Below, in pieces: positions 8,129 through 17,207 of a stretch of DNA of 56,509 nucleotides; the first letter of the stretch is position 1; every line of letters starts with the position of its first letter. The notes under the pieces were generated by a model. The model did not search any database, had not been told where the DNA came from, and saw nothing but the letters and a program-made list of their open reading frames with translations. The stretch is from positions 1 to 56,509 of the forward strand of contig JALHQW010000002.1 of NCBI GenBank assembly GCA_022841745.1. Reading direction: 5' to 3'. The stretch comes from Saprospiraceae bacterium (GTDB taxonomy: Bacteria > Bacteroidota > Bacteroidia > Chitinophagales > Saprospiraceae). A program made the position numbers and the translations under genes.

Positions 8129-9799
8129 ATGCAAAAAATAAAATTTTTCATTCCGGTTTTACTACTGTTTTACGCCATTACCGGCCATGCACAAGCCTGG
8201 AAATGGGCCAAAAGCCTTGGCCAAGCCAATAACATCACCACCGTCAAGAACATCCGGCCCTACACGGGTACGGATGTGCTGGTCAGCGGAAATTTTGCCG
8301 CAAGCACCCTCACCCTCGGCAGCCAAACCCTCACCAACGCCGGCCAAGACGACGGCTTCGTGGCCATCGTGGACGATTGGGGGCAATACACCTGGGCCGC
8401 CAAATTCGGTGGTTCGGGCCAAGACTTTGTCGTGGACGCCGCCGCCGCATCCAACGGCGATTTCGTGGTGGCGGGCAATTTCAAGAGCATCACAATGACC
8501 ATCGGTGGCACAAACCTGAGCAACAGCGGCGAGACCGACGCCTTCGTTGCCAAGTACAAAACCGACAGGACCCTCGCCTGGGTCAAGAAAATCGGCAGCG
8601 CCGATATTGACGAAGTCGGCAATGTGGCCATGGATGCCGATGGCAACGCCTATGTTTCAGGGCTTGTTTTGGATAAATTCACCAATTCAATCAAGCATTA
8701 TTTCGTCCGAAAATTGGATGCCGCTGGCAACCAGGTTTGGGAACGGAAGGGCGAACCGACGAGCGGCTATCCACAGACCACGATGGCCCTCGACGACGAC
8801 CAGAATGTTTACTTCAGTGGTTCTGTTTACGGAGTTGTAACTTTTGGCAACACCAGCTTGTCCAGCAGCGATACTACCTATGCAGCATTTATCGTAAAAT
8901 ACAGTTCAGCAGGGGCATTACTCGATACCTACGTAAATACCAGCCTTGAGAAAATCAATGGATTACAGGCCGCTGGCAACAATCTCTACGCCTGTGCTGA
9001 AAGGAATAGCCAGTTCTGCATCGGCTGGGGCTGGCCGCTGGCGCAGTCCAAGATTCATGTGCTTAAATTCGACGACAACCTGAACCCCGTTTGGAACAAA
9101 GCTGCCGGTGGCGATAGCTTTTGCCAGAGCTACGACATCGCCAAAAACCTCAGCGTTGACGACGGTGGGAACGTCTATGTCACAGGCTATTTTTTCAGCC
9201 CTGCCATTGGATTTGCTGGTGATTCCCTGCGCAACACCTTCAATTTGGAATATTACTACCCACAAATCTTTGTTCTCAAATATTCGCCCTCCGGCAATGA
9301 GCTTTGGGGCAAATCCCTCGGCGGCATCCACTTGGACGAAGCCACCAGCATCCATGCCTTCGGTGACGATAAGTTCTACCTCGGCGGCAATTTCGAATCC
9401 GACCCAGCGACCTTTGGTGCGCACAAACTACACAACACGGGCAACTTGGATTCCATCTACGTCCACCTGCGACCCGCCCGCTACGGGCGCAAGACGATGG
9501 GATTCCTAACGGTCTTCGATAAAAACGTAAGCAGCACCAAGCCGGAACCCGCCTTTGGGGAGGTGGCCATTTTCCCGAACCCTGCCACCGGGCAAATCAC
9601 GGTTCGGCTGAAAACGCCAACCGATTCGCCGCTGACTTTTCAGCTTCATGCTGCGGATGGGCGGTTGCTCCGCAAAACAACCTACAATGACCCAACTATT
9701 GAACTGATAGAGGATTTGACGGGGTTGCCGCCGGGGTTGTATTTCGTGACCTTGCGGTCCGGAGAAGGGGTGTTTGTGGGGAAAATTGTGAAAAACTAA
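8129..9799 (+). CDS. T9SS type A secreted beta-propeller-like protein
   Basis: A 556-residue exported protein. Signal peptide: MQKIKFFIPVLLLFYAITGHAQA. Residues about 25-450 consist of repeated blades of 45-60 residues with patterns such as VLVSGNFAAST, FVVAGNFKSITM, AYVSGLV, VYVTGYFFSP and FYLGGNFESDP, as in SBBP-type beta-propeller proteins. Residues about 475-556 are a T9SS type A sorting domain (VAIFPNPATGQITV, LHAADGRLLRKTTY, LPPGLYFVTLRSGE, KIVKN), which sends the protein across the outer membrane and is then cleaved or anchored. Its role is unknown; an extracellular binding or matrix protein is likely. Confidence 0.85.
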   Translation: MQKIKFFIPVLLLFYAITGHAQAWKWAKSLGQANNITTVKNIRPYTGTDVLVSGNFAASTLTLGSQTLTNAGQDDGFVAIVDDWGQYTWAAKFGGSGQDFVVDAAAASNGDFVVAGNFKSITMTIGGTNLSNSGETDAFVAKYKTDRTLAWVKKIGSADIDEVGNVAMDADGNAYVSGLVLDKFTNSIKHYFVRKLDAAGNQVWERKGEPTSGYPQTTMALDDDQNVYFSGSVYGVVTFGNTSLSSSDTTYAAFIVKYSSAGALLDTYVNTSLEKINGLQAAGNNLYACAERNSQFCIGWGWPLAQSKIHVLKFDDNLNPVWNKAAGGDSFCQSYDIAKNLSVDDGGNVYVTGYFFSPAIGFAGDSLRNTFNLEYYYPQIFVLKYSPSGNELWGKSLGGIHLDEATSIHAFGDDKFYLGGNFESDPATFGAHKLHNTGNLDSIYVHLRPARYGRKTMGFLTVFDKNVSSTKPEPAFGEVAIFPNPATGQITVRLKTPTDSPLTFQLHAADGRLLRKTTYNDPTIELIEDLTGLPPGLYFVTLRSGEGVFVGKIVKN

Positions 9800-9828
9800 T
9801 TGACCGCCATATTACGATTGGGGGTTCG

Positions 9829-9926
9829 TAGGGCGTTGCCCAACGCTAACATATTGCGCCCTTTCAGGGCTTGATGCAATGATAGCCCTGAAAGGGCGCA
9901 ATATACTAGCATAGGGCAACGCCCTA
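9829..9926. repeat. nested inverted repeat, GGGCGTTGCCC family
   Basis: Outer arms TAGGGCGTTGCCC (9829-9841) and 9914-9926, and inner 21-base perfect arms (9851-9871 and 9884-9904, starting ATATTGCGCCCTTTCAGGG). The same left-half sequence is found, amplified, at 27587-27750. It fills the gap between two T9SS genes and has no T-run. Confidence 0.85.
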
Positions 9927-10010
9927 TGAATGTGAAACCATGAAACCATAAAACCATAAACAACGTGACCATCAAACATCTCATGTCTCATTTAAAAAAT
10001 TGATTACCAA

Positions 10011-13000
10011 ATGTTTAGCAACCAAATAAAGCATATAACAATTGCCCTCTCAATAGCAATTTGCACCATCCAAACCACCCACGCCCAAATCCAAATCAAC
10101 GAACTCCTCGCCATCAACACCACCGTGGCCTACGACCCCGACTTCGGTGAGTTTTCCGATTTCGTGGAGCTGCACAACGTCTCCGATGCCCCCGTGAACC
10201 TCGCTGGCTACACCCTCACCGACGACCCCACCGACGAGGGCAAATGGGCCTTGCCGGAACTGACCCTCGCCCCCGGCCAGCACCTCGTCATCTGGACGGA
10301 CGGACTGGACAAGCGGCCCGGCGACACGGCTTTCGTTTTCTTTAAAAATGCCGTGCAAACCATGACCGCCCTCCACACCAATTTCCGCCTGAGCGGGGAC
10401 GGCGAGTACATCGGTCTGTTCAGCCCGCAGGGCAGTTTGGTGGATGAAATCACCTATTGCACACAAACCAGCGACGTGTCTTACGGGCGCAGCACGGTGG
10501 ATGCTTCGCAATGGCTCTACTTCGGCGAACCGACGCCCGGCGCTGTCAATTCCCCCTACGGCTCGGCCCTGATGGAGACGCCCGGCGAGCCTGTTTTTTC
10601 ATTGCCGGAAGGCTTTTATCCGACTCCACAACTGCTGCAACTAACCACGCAGGAGCCGGGAGCCGTCATCCGTTTCACCTTCGACGGCACGACGCCCAAC
10701 GGCAGTTCGCCCGTTTTCCCCAATGATTTTGAGCTGAACCTCAACCTGACCATCAAGGCGAGGCTCTACGTGCCGGGCAAAATGCCGGGGCGGGTGGTCA
10801 CGAAAACCTATTTCATCAACGAAAACTACCAGTTGCCCGTGCTGTCCATCAGCGCCAATGCCGCCAACCTCTACGGCTTCGATTTTGGTATCCTGCAAAA
10901 TGCCATCAAGGACCGGGAAGTGCCCGCTACCATTGAATATTTCGAGCCGGGCACGGGCGAACGGGCGTTCCTTGCTGGCGTGGGGATTCGGGTCTTTGGC
11001 ACTTCGATTTACAACCTGCCCCAGCGCCCGCTTTCCGTTCGTTTTAGGGAAAAATACGGCGACGAAATCCTGAAATACCCGCTGTTCGAGGACAAGCCTA
11101 TCCCCCGTTACTCGGCTTTTTTGCTGCGCAATGGCGGCAACGACTACAACACCGCCTACTTCCGGGACGGGCTGGGCGTCAACCTCGTGAAGGGCAAAAT
11201 GGACATTGATTTTCAGGATTACAAGCCCTGCGTCGTCTTCGTCAACGGCCAGTACAACGGCATCTACGAGCTGCGGGAGCGCCTCGATGAGCAGTACATC
11301 GGCAGCAACCACGAAATCAATCCCGACAACCTCGACTACCTCGAAGACAGCCTCCAAGTGGTGGCGGGCGACCAACACGACTTTCTGGCGTTGATGGATT
11401 TTGTGAAAAACAATGACGTGAGCGACCCCGCCGTGTTTGATAAAATCGCTTTGAAAATAGACCTCAACGAGTACACCAACTACCTGATTCTCAGGGCTTT
11501 CATCGGCTACCAAATCGCCGACCTCAACAACCGCTACTGGCACAACAAAGACACCAACGGAAAATGGCGCTGGATTGCCACCGACCTGGAGCACGGCTTC
11601 GGGCAACTTGGCGGCGACCCCGTATCGGAAAACACGATCGCCAAGTTGGCGGGCCTCTCCGGTGATTTGCCCGAATGGGCGACGCTGCTCTTTCACCGCC
11701 TGCTGCAAAACCCCGGCTTCCGGGACGGCTTCATCCAGCGCTCGGCGGCGTACCTGAACACCGTTTTTCATCCAACCATCACTATCGCCACAGTGGACAG
11801 CCTGAAAAACCTGCTGCAACCTCAAATGCCCCGGCACATCGGTCGCTGGAACTCGCCGCCGAGCATCGCAACTTGGCAGGCGAACACCAACCAAATCAAG
11901 GTTTTCCTGCAAAACAGGCCGGGCCACTACCGCCTGCATTTGACCAACCTTTTTGGGAAACCCGACAGCGCATTGGTTTCTATGGAAATCATCGGGCAGG
12001 GCAAGGTGCTGGTGAGCGGCGTGGCGTTTACCGAGGACATGAACGGTCCTTTTTTCAAAAATACCAATATTACGCTGCAAGCCGTGCCAGCCCCCGGCCA
12101 TCGCTTCGTGGAATGGCAGGGGCTGAACAGCACCAACGAAAACGCCAGCCTGATGCCCGTAGGCGACACTGCCTTCGTGGCGGTTTTTGCGCCGCAAAAC
12201 GGCATCAGCATCATCCCGCCCGTCATCTCGGCGGACACCACCTTGGCCGCCGATGCCTCGCCGTGGTACGGCTTCGAGGACGTGACCGTGCAGCCCGGCG
12301 CCCGCCTGACCGTGGAAGCCGGGGCGACGCTCCTGCTCACCGACGGCGTCTGCCTTGACGTGAAAGGTGGTCTGAAATTGGACGGTTCAACCGACCAGCG
12401 CATCACCATCAAACCCGACCCGTCGCCGTCGGCGAGGCGCTCATTTTACGGGCAGTCAGGCCATTGGGGCAGCATCCTTGCCGACGACCCTACGGACAGC
12501 CTCATCCTCCGATATGCCGATCTGCGGGGCGGCAGTTTCGGGCGGGACAGGCGCCGCCATTTCTCCAGCATTTCAACTTATAATACCGACCTGCGGGTGG
12601 AGCACTCGACCATTGCCGAAGGCAAAGCACCCCTCATCTCAAGGGGCGGCAGCGCTTATATCGGGCACTCGGAATTCCATACTTTCTCCAGCGTTAATGG
12701 CTTCGTCAGCCTCTACGACATGGACGCCCCGCTCATCGAGCATTGCGTTTTCAGGGGAAATCGGGCCATCAACACCGACGCCATTGACATCAAGGGCATC
12801 ACGAACGGGGTGGTGCGGCACAACGAGGTCTATGGCTTCCTCGGCTCCAACTGCGACGGCATTGACCTCGGCATTTACTCGCAAAACATCCTCGTGGAGC
12901 GGAACATCATCCACGACTGTTCGGACAAGGGCATCTCCATCGGCTCGCAGTCCAATGCGCTCGTGCGCCGCAACGTGATTTACGACTGCGACCTCGGCGT

Positions 13001-14585
13001 GGCGCTGAAGGACAGCCTCGCCGTCGCCCAGCTTGACCAGAACACCTTTTACGGCAACCGCATCGCCGTGGCTTGCTACGAAAAAAGTGCCCTGCGGGGG
13101 GGAGGAACTGCCTTCGTGAAAAACACGGTTTTGGCCGCCAGCATTGAGGCGAGCATTTTTTTCGATGCAAAATCCTTGGTGCAGGTCAGTTTTTCGCTCT
13201 CCGACCGGGAGGCGCTGACGGGTACGGGCAACTTGCATGAAGACCCTCTGCTAGTCCATCCAACGACGGGCAATTTTGAGCTTTCGCCCAACTCGCCCTG
13301 CATTGACGCTGGCGACCCTTTTTCCCCGAGCGACCCCGACGGCAGCACCGCCGACATGGGCGCCTACTACACGCACACGGGCATTTTCGGGCTGACGCTG
13401 CACATCAACGAATTCAATTACCACCCGCCCTTCAACCGCCCCACGGGCGACTGGGTGGAGTTGCACAACCGGACCGGCCAGTCAATTGACCTGGCGGGCT
13501 GGCGCTTGGCGCACGGGCTTTATGAGTTCGTTTTTGGTGAAAATACGGTGGTCGCTCCGGGTGGCTATCTCGTAGTTTGTCAGGATACGGCGCAGTTCAA
13601 AACCTACCACCCCGACGTTGAAAGACTTGCTGGCAATTTCCATTTTGACCTCAACAATAACTCGGGGAAAATCGCCCTGTACGACCCATCGGGCGGGCTC
13701 GCCCACAGTGTCAACTATGCCGACAGCCGTCCTTGGCCGCCGCTCGCCGATGGGGATGGCGCTACCGTGGAACTCGACCAAAACCGGGAGGGCAACCTGC
13801 CCACTGACTGGCGGGAAAGCCACGTTTTACTCGGGACTCCGGGCAAACCGAACAGCCTGCCCCCCGACGTGTCGGGGCTTTTTGTCAATGAAGCCTTGGC
13901 TTCCAACACCAACACCCTGCCCGACGAACAGGGCGAGTACGACGATTGGTTTGAGCTGTACAATGCGTCCGATGAACCGCTGAACGTGGGCGGGCTGTGC
14001 TTCACCGATGATGAGACCGAGCCGTACCGTTATCAATTGCCACTGCATTTCCCTGAGCTGACAACTATCCCGCCGCACGGTTTTTTACTGCTCTGGGCAG
14101 ATGGGCAACCGGAACAGGGGCTGCTTCACGCTGATTTCAAGTTGAGCGGCAGCGGCGAAATGGTGGCGGTTTTCCAACGGGAAGGCGCAGATTACGATGA
14201 GCGGGAGCGGCTGGTTTTTGCGCAGCAAAGCCCCGATGTGTCATGGGGCCGCTACCCGGATGGCAGTGCGGAGCTGCGGTTCATGTACCCGACGCCGGGG
14301 GCGACGAACGTGGCTTCAGGGGCGGAGGAACCGGGGGTAGAGCCTTTGGTGATGTTCCCGAACCCGTTTTCGCAGCGGCTGTTTATTGATGCGGGGAGGG
14401 TGGAGAAGCCGTATCGGTTGGTGATGGTCAATGCGCTTGGAGCGGTTGTTTTTGAGGCAAATGGCTTGCGGGAGGAGACGGCCATTTTGCAAAGAAATGC
14501 TTTGCCAGCGGGGCTTTATACGGTGGTTTTGATAGATAATAATGGAAATAGGTTTGCAGAGAAGGTGGTGGTGTCTGCTCCATAG
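10011..14585 (+). CDS. T9SS secreted CotH-kinase / lamin-tail / beta-helix protein
   Basis: A 1524-residue exported multidomain protein. A signal peptide (to about residue 25, ending THAQ) is followed by: a lamin-tail domain (INELLAINT, DFVELHNVSDAPVNLAGYTLTD); a chitobiase-like segment at about 195-270 (FTFDGTTPNGSSPVF); a CotH kinase domain at about 275-630 (NGQYNGIYELRERLDEQYI, RYWHNKDTNGKWRWIATDLEHGFG); an InlB-B-like repeat (PGHRFVEWQG); a right-handed parallel beta-helix at about 740-1110; two more lamin-tail domains (LHINEFNYHPP and LFVNEALASNTNT); and a T9SS type A sorting domain at about 1440-1524. CotH kinases phosphorylate proteins in spore coats and elsewhere; the substrate here is unknown. 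The architecture suggests a cell-surface or matrix protein. Confidence 0.88.
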   Translation: MFSNQIKHITIALSIAICTIQTTHAQIQINELLAINTTVAYDPDFGEFSDFVELHNVSDAPVNLAGYTLTDDPTDEGKWALPELTLAPGQHLVIWTDGLDKRPGDTAFVFFKNAVQTMTALHTNFRLSGDGEYIGLFSPQGSLVDEITYCTQTSDVSYGRSTVDASQWLYFGEPTPGAVNSPYGSALMETPGEPVFSLPEGFYPTPQLLQLTTQEPGAVIRFTFDGTTPNGSSPVFPNDFELNLNLTIKARLYVPGKMPGRVVTKTYFINENYQLPVLSISANAANLYGFDFGILQNAIKDREVPATIEYFEPGTGERAFLAGVGIRVFGTSIYNLPQRPLSVRFREKYGDEILKYPLFEDKPIPRYSAFLLRNGGNDYNTAYFRDGLGVNLVKGKMDIDFQDYKPCVVFVNGQYNGIYELRERLDEQYIGSNHEINPDNLDYLEDSLQVVAGDQHDFLALMDFVKNNDVSDPAVFDKIALKIDLNEYTNYLILRAFIGYQIADLNNRYWHNKDTNGKWRWIATDLEHGFGQLGGDPVSENTIAKLAGLSGDLPEWATLLFHRLLQNPGFRDGFIQRSAAYLNTVFHPTITIATVDSLKNLLQPQMPRHIGRWNSPPSIATWQANTNQIKVFLQNRPGHYRLHLTNLFGKPDSALVSMEIIGQGKVLVSGVAFTEDMNGPFFKNTNITLQAVPAPGHRFVEWQGLNSTNENASLMPVGDTAFVAVFAPQNGISIIPPVISADTTLAADASPWYGFEDVTVQPGARLTVEAGATLLLTDGVCLDVKGGLKLDGSTDQRITIKPDPSPSARRSFYGQSGHWGSILADDPTDSLILRYADLRGGSFGRDRRRHFSSISTYNTDLRVEHSTIAEGKAPLISRGGSAYIGHSEFHTFSSVNGFVSLYDMDAPLIEHCVFRGNRAINTDAIDIKGITNGVVRHNEVYGFLGSNCDGIDLGIYSQNILVERNIIHDCSDKGISIGSQSNALVRRNVIYDCDLGVALKDSLAVAQLDQNTFYGNRIAVACYEKSALRGGGTAFVKNTVLAASIEASIFFDAKSLVQVSFSLSDREALTGTGNLHEDPLLVHPTTGNFELSPNSPCIDAGDPFSPSDPDGSTADMGAYYTHTGIFGLTLHINEFNYHPPFNRPTGDWVELHNRTGQSIDLAGWRLAHGLYEFVFGENTVVAPGGYLVVCQDTAQFKTYHPDVERLAGNFHFDLNNNSGKIALYDPSGGLAHSVNYADSRPWPPLADGDGATVELDQNREGNLPTDWRESHVLLGTPGKPNSLPPDVSGLFVNEALASNTNTLPDEQGEYDDWFELYNASDEPLNVGGLCFTDDETEPYRYQLPLHFPELTTIPPHGFLLLWADGQPEQGLLHADFKLSGSGEMVAVFQREGADYDERERLVFAQQSPDVSWGRYPDGSAELRFMYPTPGATNVASGAEEPGVEPLVMFPNPFSQRLFIDAGRVEKPYRLVMVNALGAVVFEANGLREETAILQRNALPAGLYTVVLIDNNGNRFAEKVVVSAP

Positions 14586-14729
14586 GCTGTTGCGCCGTGC
14601 TGTGCCCTGCTCCGTAGCGGAAGACTAAACTAAACGTGGCATTGACCATGCGAAAATAATGCGCCATCGCACCGAAACAATATCAATCTTTAATTTTACG
14701 CTTTTAAAAAACAGCCTAACCTTTTCAAT

Positions 14730-15275
14730 ATGAACAACCCCAAACTCATCCTCTACATCGCCGCCAGCCTCGATGGCTACATCGCCAAGCCGGGGGACGA
14801 CCTTTCCTTCCTCGACGCCATCCAAAAAGAGGGTGAGGACTACGGCTATTCCGCTTTCATCAGCCAAGTGGGCACGGTCATCATGGGCAGAAAAACCTTC
14901 GATTGGGTGTTCAGGGCCATCAGCAACGTGCCGCACCCGGAGAAAGAGACCTACATCATCACACGGACGGCACGGGAGCCGATTGGCAAGACGCAGTTCT
15001 ACACGGGCGATGTGGCCGAACTCGTTCGGGAACTGAAGACCAAGCCCCAAAGGGGTGAACCCGGTGGCGTCATCTATTGCGATGGTGGGGCGCAACTGGC
15101 GAACACGCTGTACAAGGAGGGCCTTCTGGATGAAATCATTGTGTCCATCATCCCCGTGCTGCTGGGCGGCGGGGTGCGGTTGTTCGAAGAGGGCATACCG
15201 GAGCGGCAAATGCAGCTGGTCGGTTCAAAGGCGTATGAAACGGGGCTGGTGCAAGTGCATTACCGGGTGATGTAA
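14730..15275 (+). CDS. dihydrofolate reductase-family protein (RibD C-terminal type)
   Basis: A 181-residue protein of the DHFR/RibD-reductase fold: start LILYIAASLDGYIA, nucleotide-binding VIMGRKTFDWV, YIITRTA, VIYCDGGAQLANTLY (the second dinucleotide-binding Gly-Gly) and LDEIIVSIIPVLLGGGVRLFEE. Family members bind NADPH; most stand-alone ones have no known substrate and are not the housekeeping folate enzyme. Length and motifs are normal. It converges with the membrane-protein gene on the other strand, and their 3' ends overlap by 16 bases. Confidence 0.9.
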   Translation: MNNPKLILYIAASLDGYIAKPGDDLSFLDAIQKEGEDYGYSAFISQVGTVIMGRKTFDWVFRAISNVPHPEKETYIITRTAREPIGKTQFYTGDVAELVRELKTKPQRGEPGGVIYCDGGAQLANTLYKEGLLDEIIVSIIPVLLGGGVRLFEEGIPERQMQLVGSKAYETGLVQVHYRVM

Positions 15276-15631
15276 AGCCACTCCACTATCCCCAGCCCGC
15301 CAATAATTACTACTTCAAGCATAAAATAGACTACGCCCAGCCCTGTGCAGCTTGGGAAGAATTGCGTCAGCAGCACGGCAGCAAACAGGGCGTAGGCCAA
15401 ATTCGCTACCACCAGCGCCCAAAGCATCCAACGGGGGCGATTCCTGCGACGAGCCAGCGGCAGCGAGTAGCTTGCGTAACAAAGGTTGATGATGCCCTGC
15501 AAGGTGAGCAGCCAGACGGGCAAACCCAGCAGGTCCGACAATGGCTCCCGAACTATCAGCAGGAAAACACCCACGACAAGGCCGGCAATGCCGTCAAAAT
15601 AAAGCAAGCGGGTGAGCGGCGTCGGCGTCAT
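15260..15631 (-). CDS. small four-helix integral membrane protein
   Basis: A 123-residue membrane protein. The ATG at 15631 is chosen because it overlaps the stop of the upstream lactamase gene in an ATGA arrangement and gives a plausible start (MTPTPLTRLLYFDGIAGL); a longer frame would run inside that gene. Four hydrophobic segments lie at about residues 11-30, 38-58, 68-88 and 97-118, separated by basic loops (ARRRNRPRW), so the basic loops probably face the cytoplasm. No family is recognised with confidence. The four-base overlap implies translational coupling with the metallo-beta-lactamase, but a functional link is only inferred. Confidence 0.75.
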   Translation of the reverse strand: MTPTPLTRLLYFDGIAGLVVGVFLLIVREPLSDLLGLPVWLLTLQGIINLCYASYSLPLARRRNRPRWMLWALVVANLAYALFAAVLLTQFFPSCTGLGVVYFMLEVVIIGGLGIVEWLYITR

Positions 15632-16341
15632 GACTGGTGCTTTTTCAATAAAATCTTGGTATGCCGTAGGCCATCTCCTTCCCAGCCATAATGGCCGGGG
15701 ATGATATGTCGGGGCCTGCGGTATTTGCGCTTTGTCTTCTTTACCGACTTGGCCCATTCCACTGGATTTGCATGGGACAGGTTGCCAAGGCCCGTGGTTT
15801 CGGTACTTTTTATAAAACAGCCGCCGTACAGGATTTTCTCCTTAGGGAACCAGGCGACGATATTGTCGGGAGCGTGGCCTTCACCTGGGTAGAAGGTCTC
15901 GAAGCGCAGGTTGCCAATGCGGAACGTCGTGTCCTTTGCGAAGCAAAATTGCGCCTGCGGCTCGCCCTCCCGTCGGCACCAATCCAGCGTAAGGCAAGAG
16001 GAATAGGTGCGGATGCCCCGTGCCTTGAAGTAGTCCAAACCTGCCGTGCGGTCAGCGTGGAAATGGGTGGAAAGGCAAAAAACAACCTCTTTGCCATGCC
16101 TTGCTCGGATGCTGTCGAGCAGGGGCTGGCATTGTTTGGTATCCCACGGTGTATCCATCAGTACAGCGCCCGCATCGGTCAACACGTACATGCTGTTGGA
16201 AGGGACGGGTTCACCTTTGTAATCATTATAGGTGGTGTAGATGTAGAAATCGCCCGTGAGATGGGTGATATTCAGGGCAGGGTTTGGGTTTTGCGCAAGC
16301 AAACAAACCGGAAAAAGCAGTAAGGAAAAGTATGCCTTCAT
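15628..16341 (-). CDS. subclass B1 metallo-beta-lactamase
   Basis: A 237-residue secreted zinc hydrolase. The start at 16341 gives a signal peptide MKAYFSLLLFPVCLLAQ. All B1 zinc ligands can be placed: His93, His95 and Asp97 in THFHADRTAG (standard 116/118/120), His156 in YPGEGHAPDN (196), Cys175 in LYGGCFIKS (221) and His217 in IPGHYGW (263). Lys178 and the Asn of LGNLSHAN match the substrate-binding Lys224 and Asn233. The mature length, about 220 residues, is normal for B1 enzymes of Bacteroidota (BlaB/IND-like). By family it should hydrolyse penicillins, cephalosporins and perhaps carbapenems in the periplasm; this is not shown. It overlaps the next gene by four bases. No mobile element is adjacent, so it looks chromosomal and intrinsic. 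Confidence 0.88.
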   Translation of the reverse strand: MKAYFSLLLFPVCLLAQNPNPALNITHLTGDFYIYTTYNDYKGEPVPSNSMYVLTDAGAVLMDTPWDTKQCQPLLDSIRARHGKEVVFCLSTHFHADRTAGLDYFKARGIRTYSSCLTLDWCRREGEPQAQFCFAKDTTFRIGNLRFETFYPGEGHAPDNIVAWFPKEKILYGGCFIKSTETTGLGNLSHANPVEWAKSVKKTKRKYRRPRHIIPGHYGWEGDGLRHTKILLKKHQS

Positions 16342-16508
16342 CAAGGTGATTTTTCCGCAAAGAAAGCCATTTCTACGACTTCTATTTGGATGCCATGTTG
16401 ACTGCAAACGCTTGTTTCGACAAAAAATAGGAAGAATAGGACGTAGCTTATTTTCATTTCGAGCAAGTTGCCGGATTCGTCCATACTGGGGCACCATCGG
16501 TCGGCTTA

Positions 16509-16541
16509 TTGCTCGCAATAAAATTGGGTGGCTTAGGTTTG
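16509..16541 (+). promoter_or_regulatory. possible Bacteroidota promoter for the 16561 gene
   Basis: TTGC at 16509 and TAGGTTTG at 16534-16541, 21 bases apart, lie just before the ATG at 16561. This is close to TTTG-N19/20-TAnnTTTG, but a start so near the ATG leaves a very short leader. Confidence 0.35.
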
Positions 16542-16560
16542 GGCCTCAAATCAATGCTAC

Positions 16561-17178
16561 ATGATTAAAAAGCACCTGACCCTGTTCGGCATCCTGATTG
16601 CCCTTGTATTTCTGTTCATCTCCGTCAGCTTATACCCCGGCGGCTCGCAGCACGATGAAATGACCGTGGGCTTTGATTGGCGGCATAACTACCTGAGCAA
16701 TTTGCTCAACCCAGTGGCCGTAAATGGTGCTGACAACCCCGCCCGCGCTTGGGCAGTGTGCGGTGTGCTCTTCCTCTGCGCCAGTGCTGCCTTGGCTTTT
16801 GTTCGCCTTTCGGCAAAAATCCCGCATAAAAGCTCCGCCAATATCATCCGTTACGCTGGGGTAGGTGCCATGCTTTCTGCACTGTTTGCCGCTACGCCAC
16901 TGCACGATTTGGCAACGTCCATCTCCGGCACGTTGCTGATGCTGACCCTTTTTTATGCCACGGTTTTCCTCTTCAAAACCAAGCTGCATTGGCTGAAAGC
17001 CCTCTCGGTGCTGTACCTGCTGGTGCTTTACGCCAGTGCTTTCATCTATTTCACCCAAAATGGCCTGGCCTACCTGCCCGTGGTGCAGAAGTTGAACTTG
17101 TTCGTGGCCATTGCTTGGGTGCTGGCAATGGAGTACGTGGTAAGGGGCGAGGATTTTCTTGTTTTGAAGCAAGATTAA
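16561..17178 (+). CDS. polytopic membrane protein of unknown function
   Basis: A 205-residue integral membrane protein with about six helices (residues 7-26, 65-83, 97-113, 120-138, 145-163, 172-190). The long first loop contains LYPGGSQHDEMTVGFDWRHNYLSNLL, which is likely outside the membrane and is the only conserved-looking hydrophilic stretch. The topology is reminiscent of DUF998-like proteins, but the match cannot be confirmed by eye. It is divergent from the metallo-beta-lactamase gene and convergent with the histidine phosphatase gene. No function is proposed. Confidence 0.7.
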   Translation: MIKKHLTLFGILIALVFLFISVSLYPGGSQHDEMTVGFDWRHNYLSNLLNPVAVNGADNPARAWAVCGVLFLCASAALAFVRLSAKIPHKSSANIIRYAGVGAMLSALFAATPLHDLATSISGTLLMLTLFYATVFLFKTKLHWLKALSVLYLLVLYASAFIYFTQNGLAYLPVVQKLNLFVAIAWVLAMEYVVRGEDFLVLKQD

Positions 17179-17207
17179 ACCAGCAACCCTGAACACGGCA
17201 TTCACCT

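Noticed and set aside
10641-12197. 518-codon minus-strand frame opposite the CotH-kinase gene
   Set aside because: It is antisense to a gene with clear domains, has a shadow composition rich in Val/His/Arg, and no motif.
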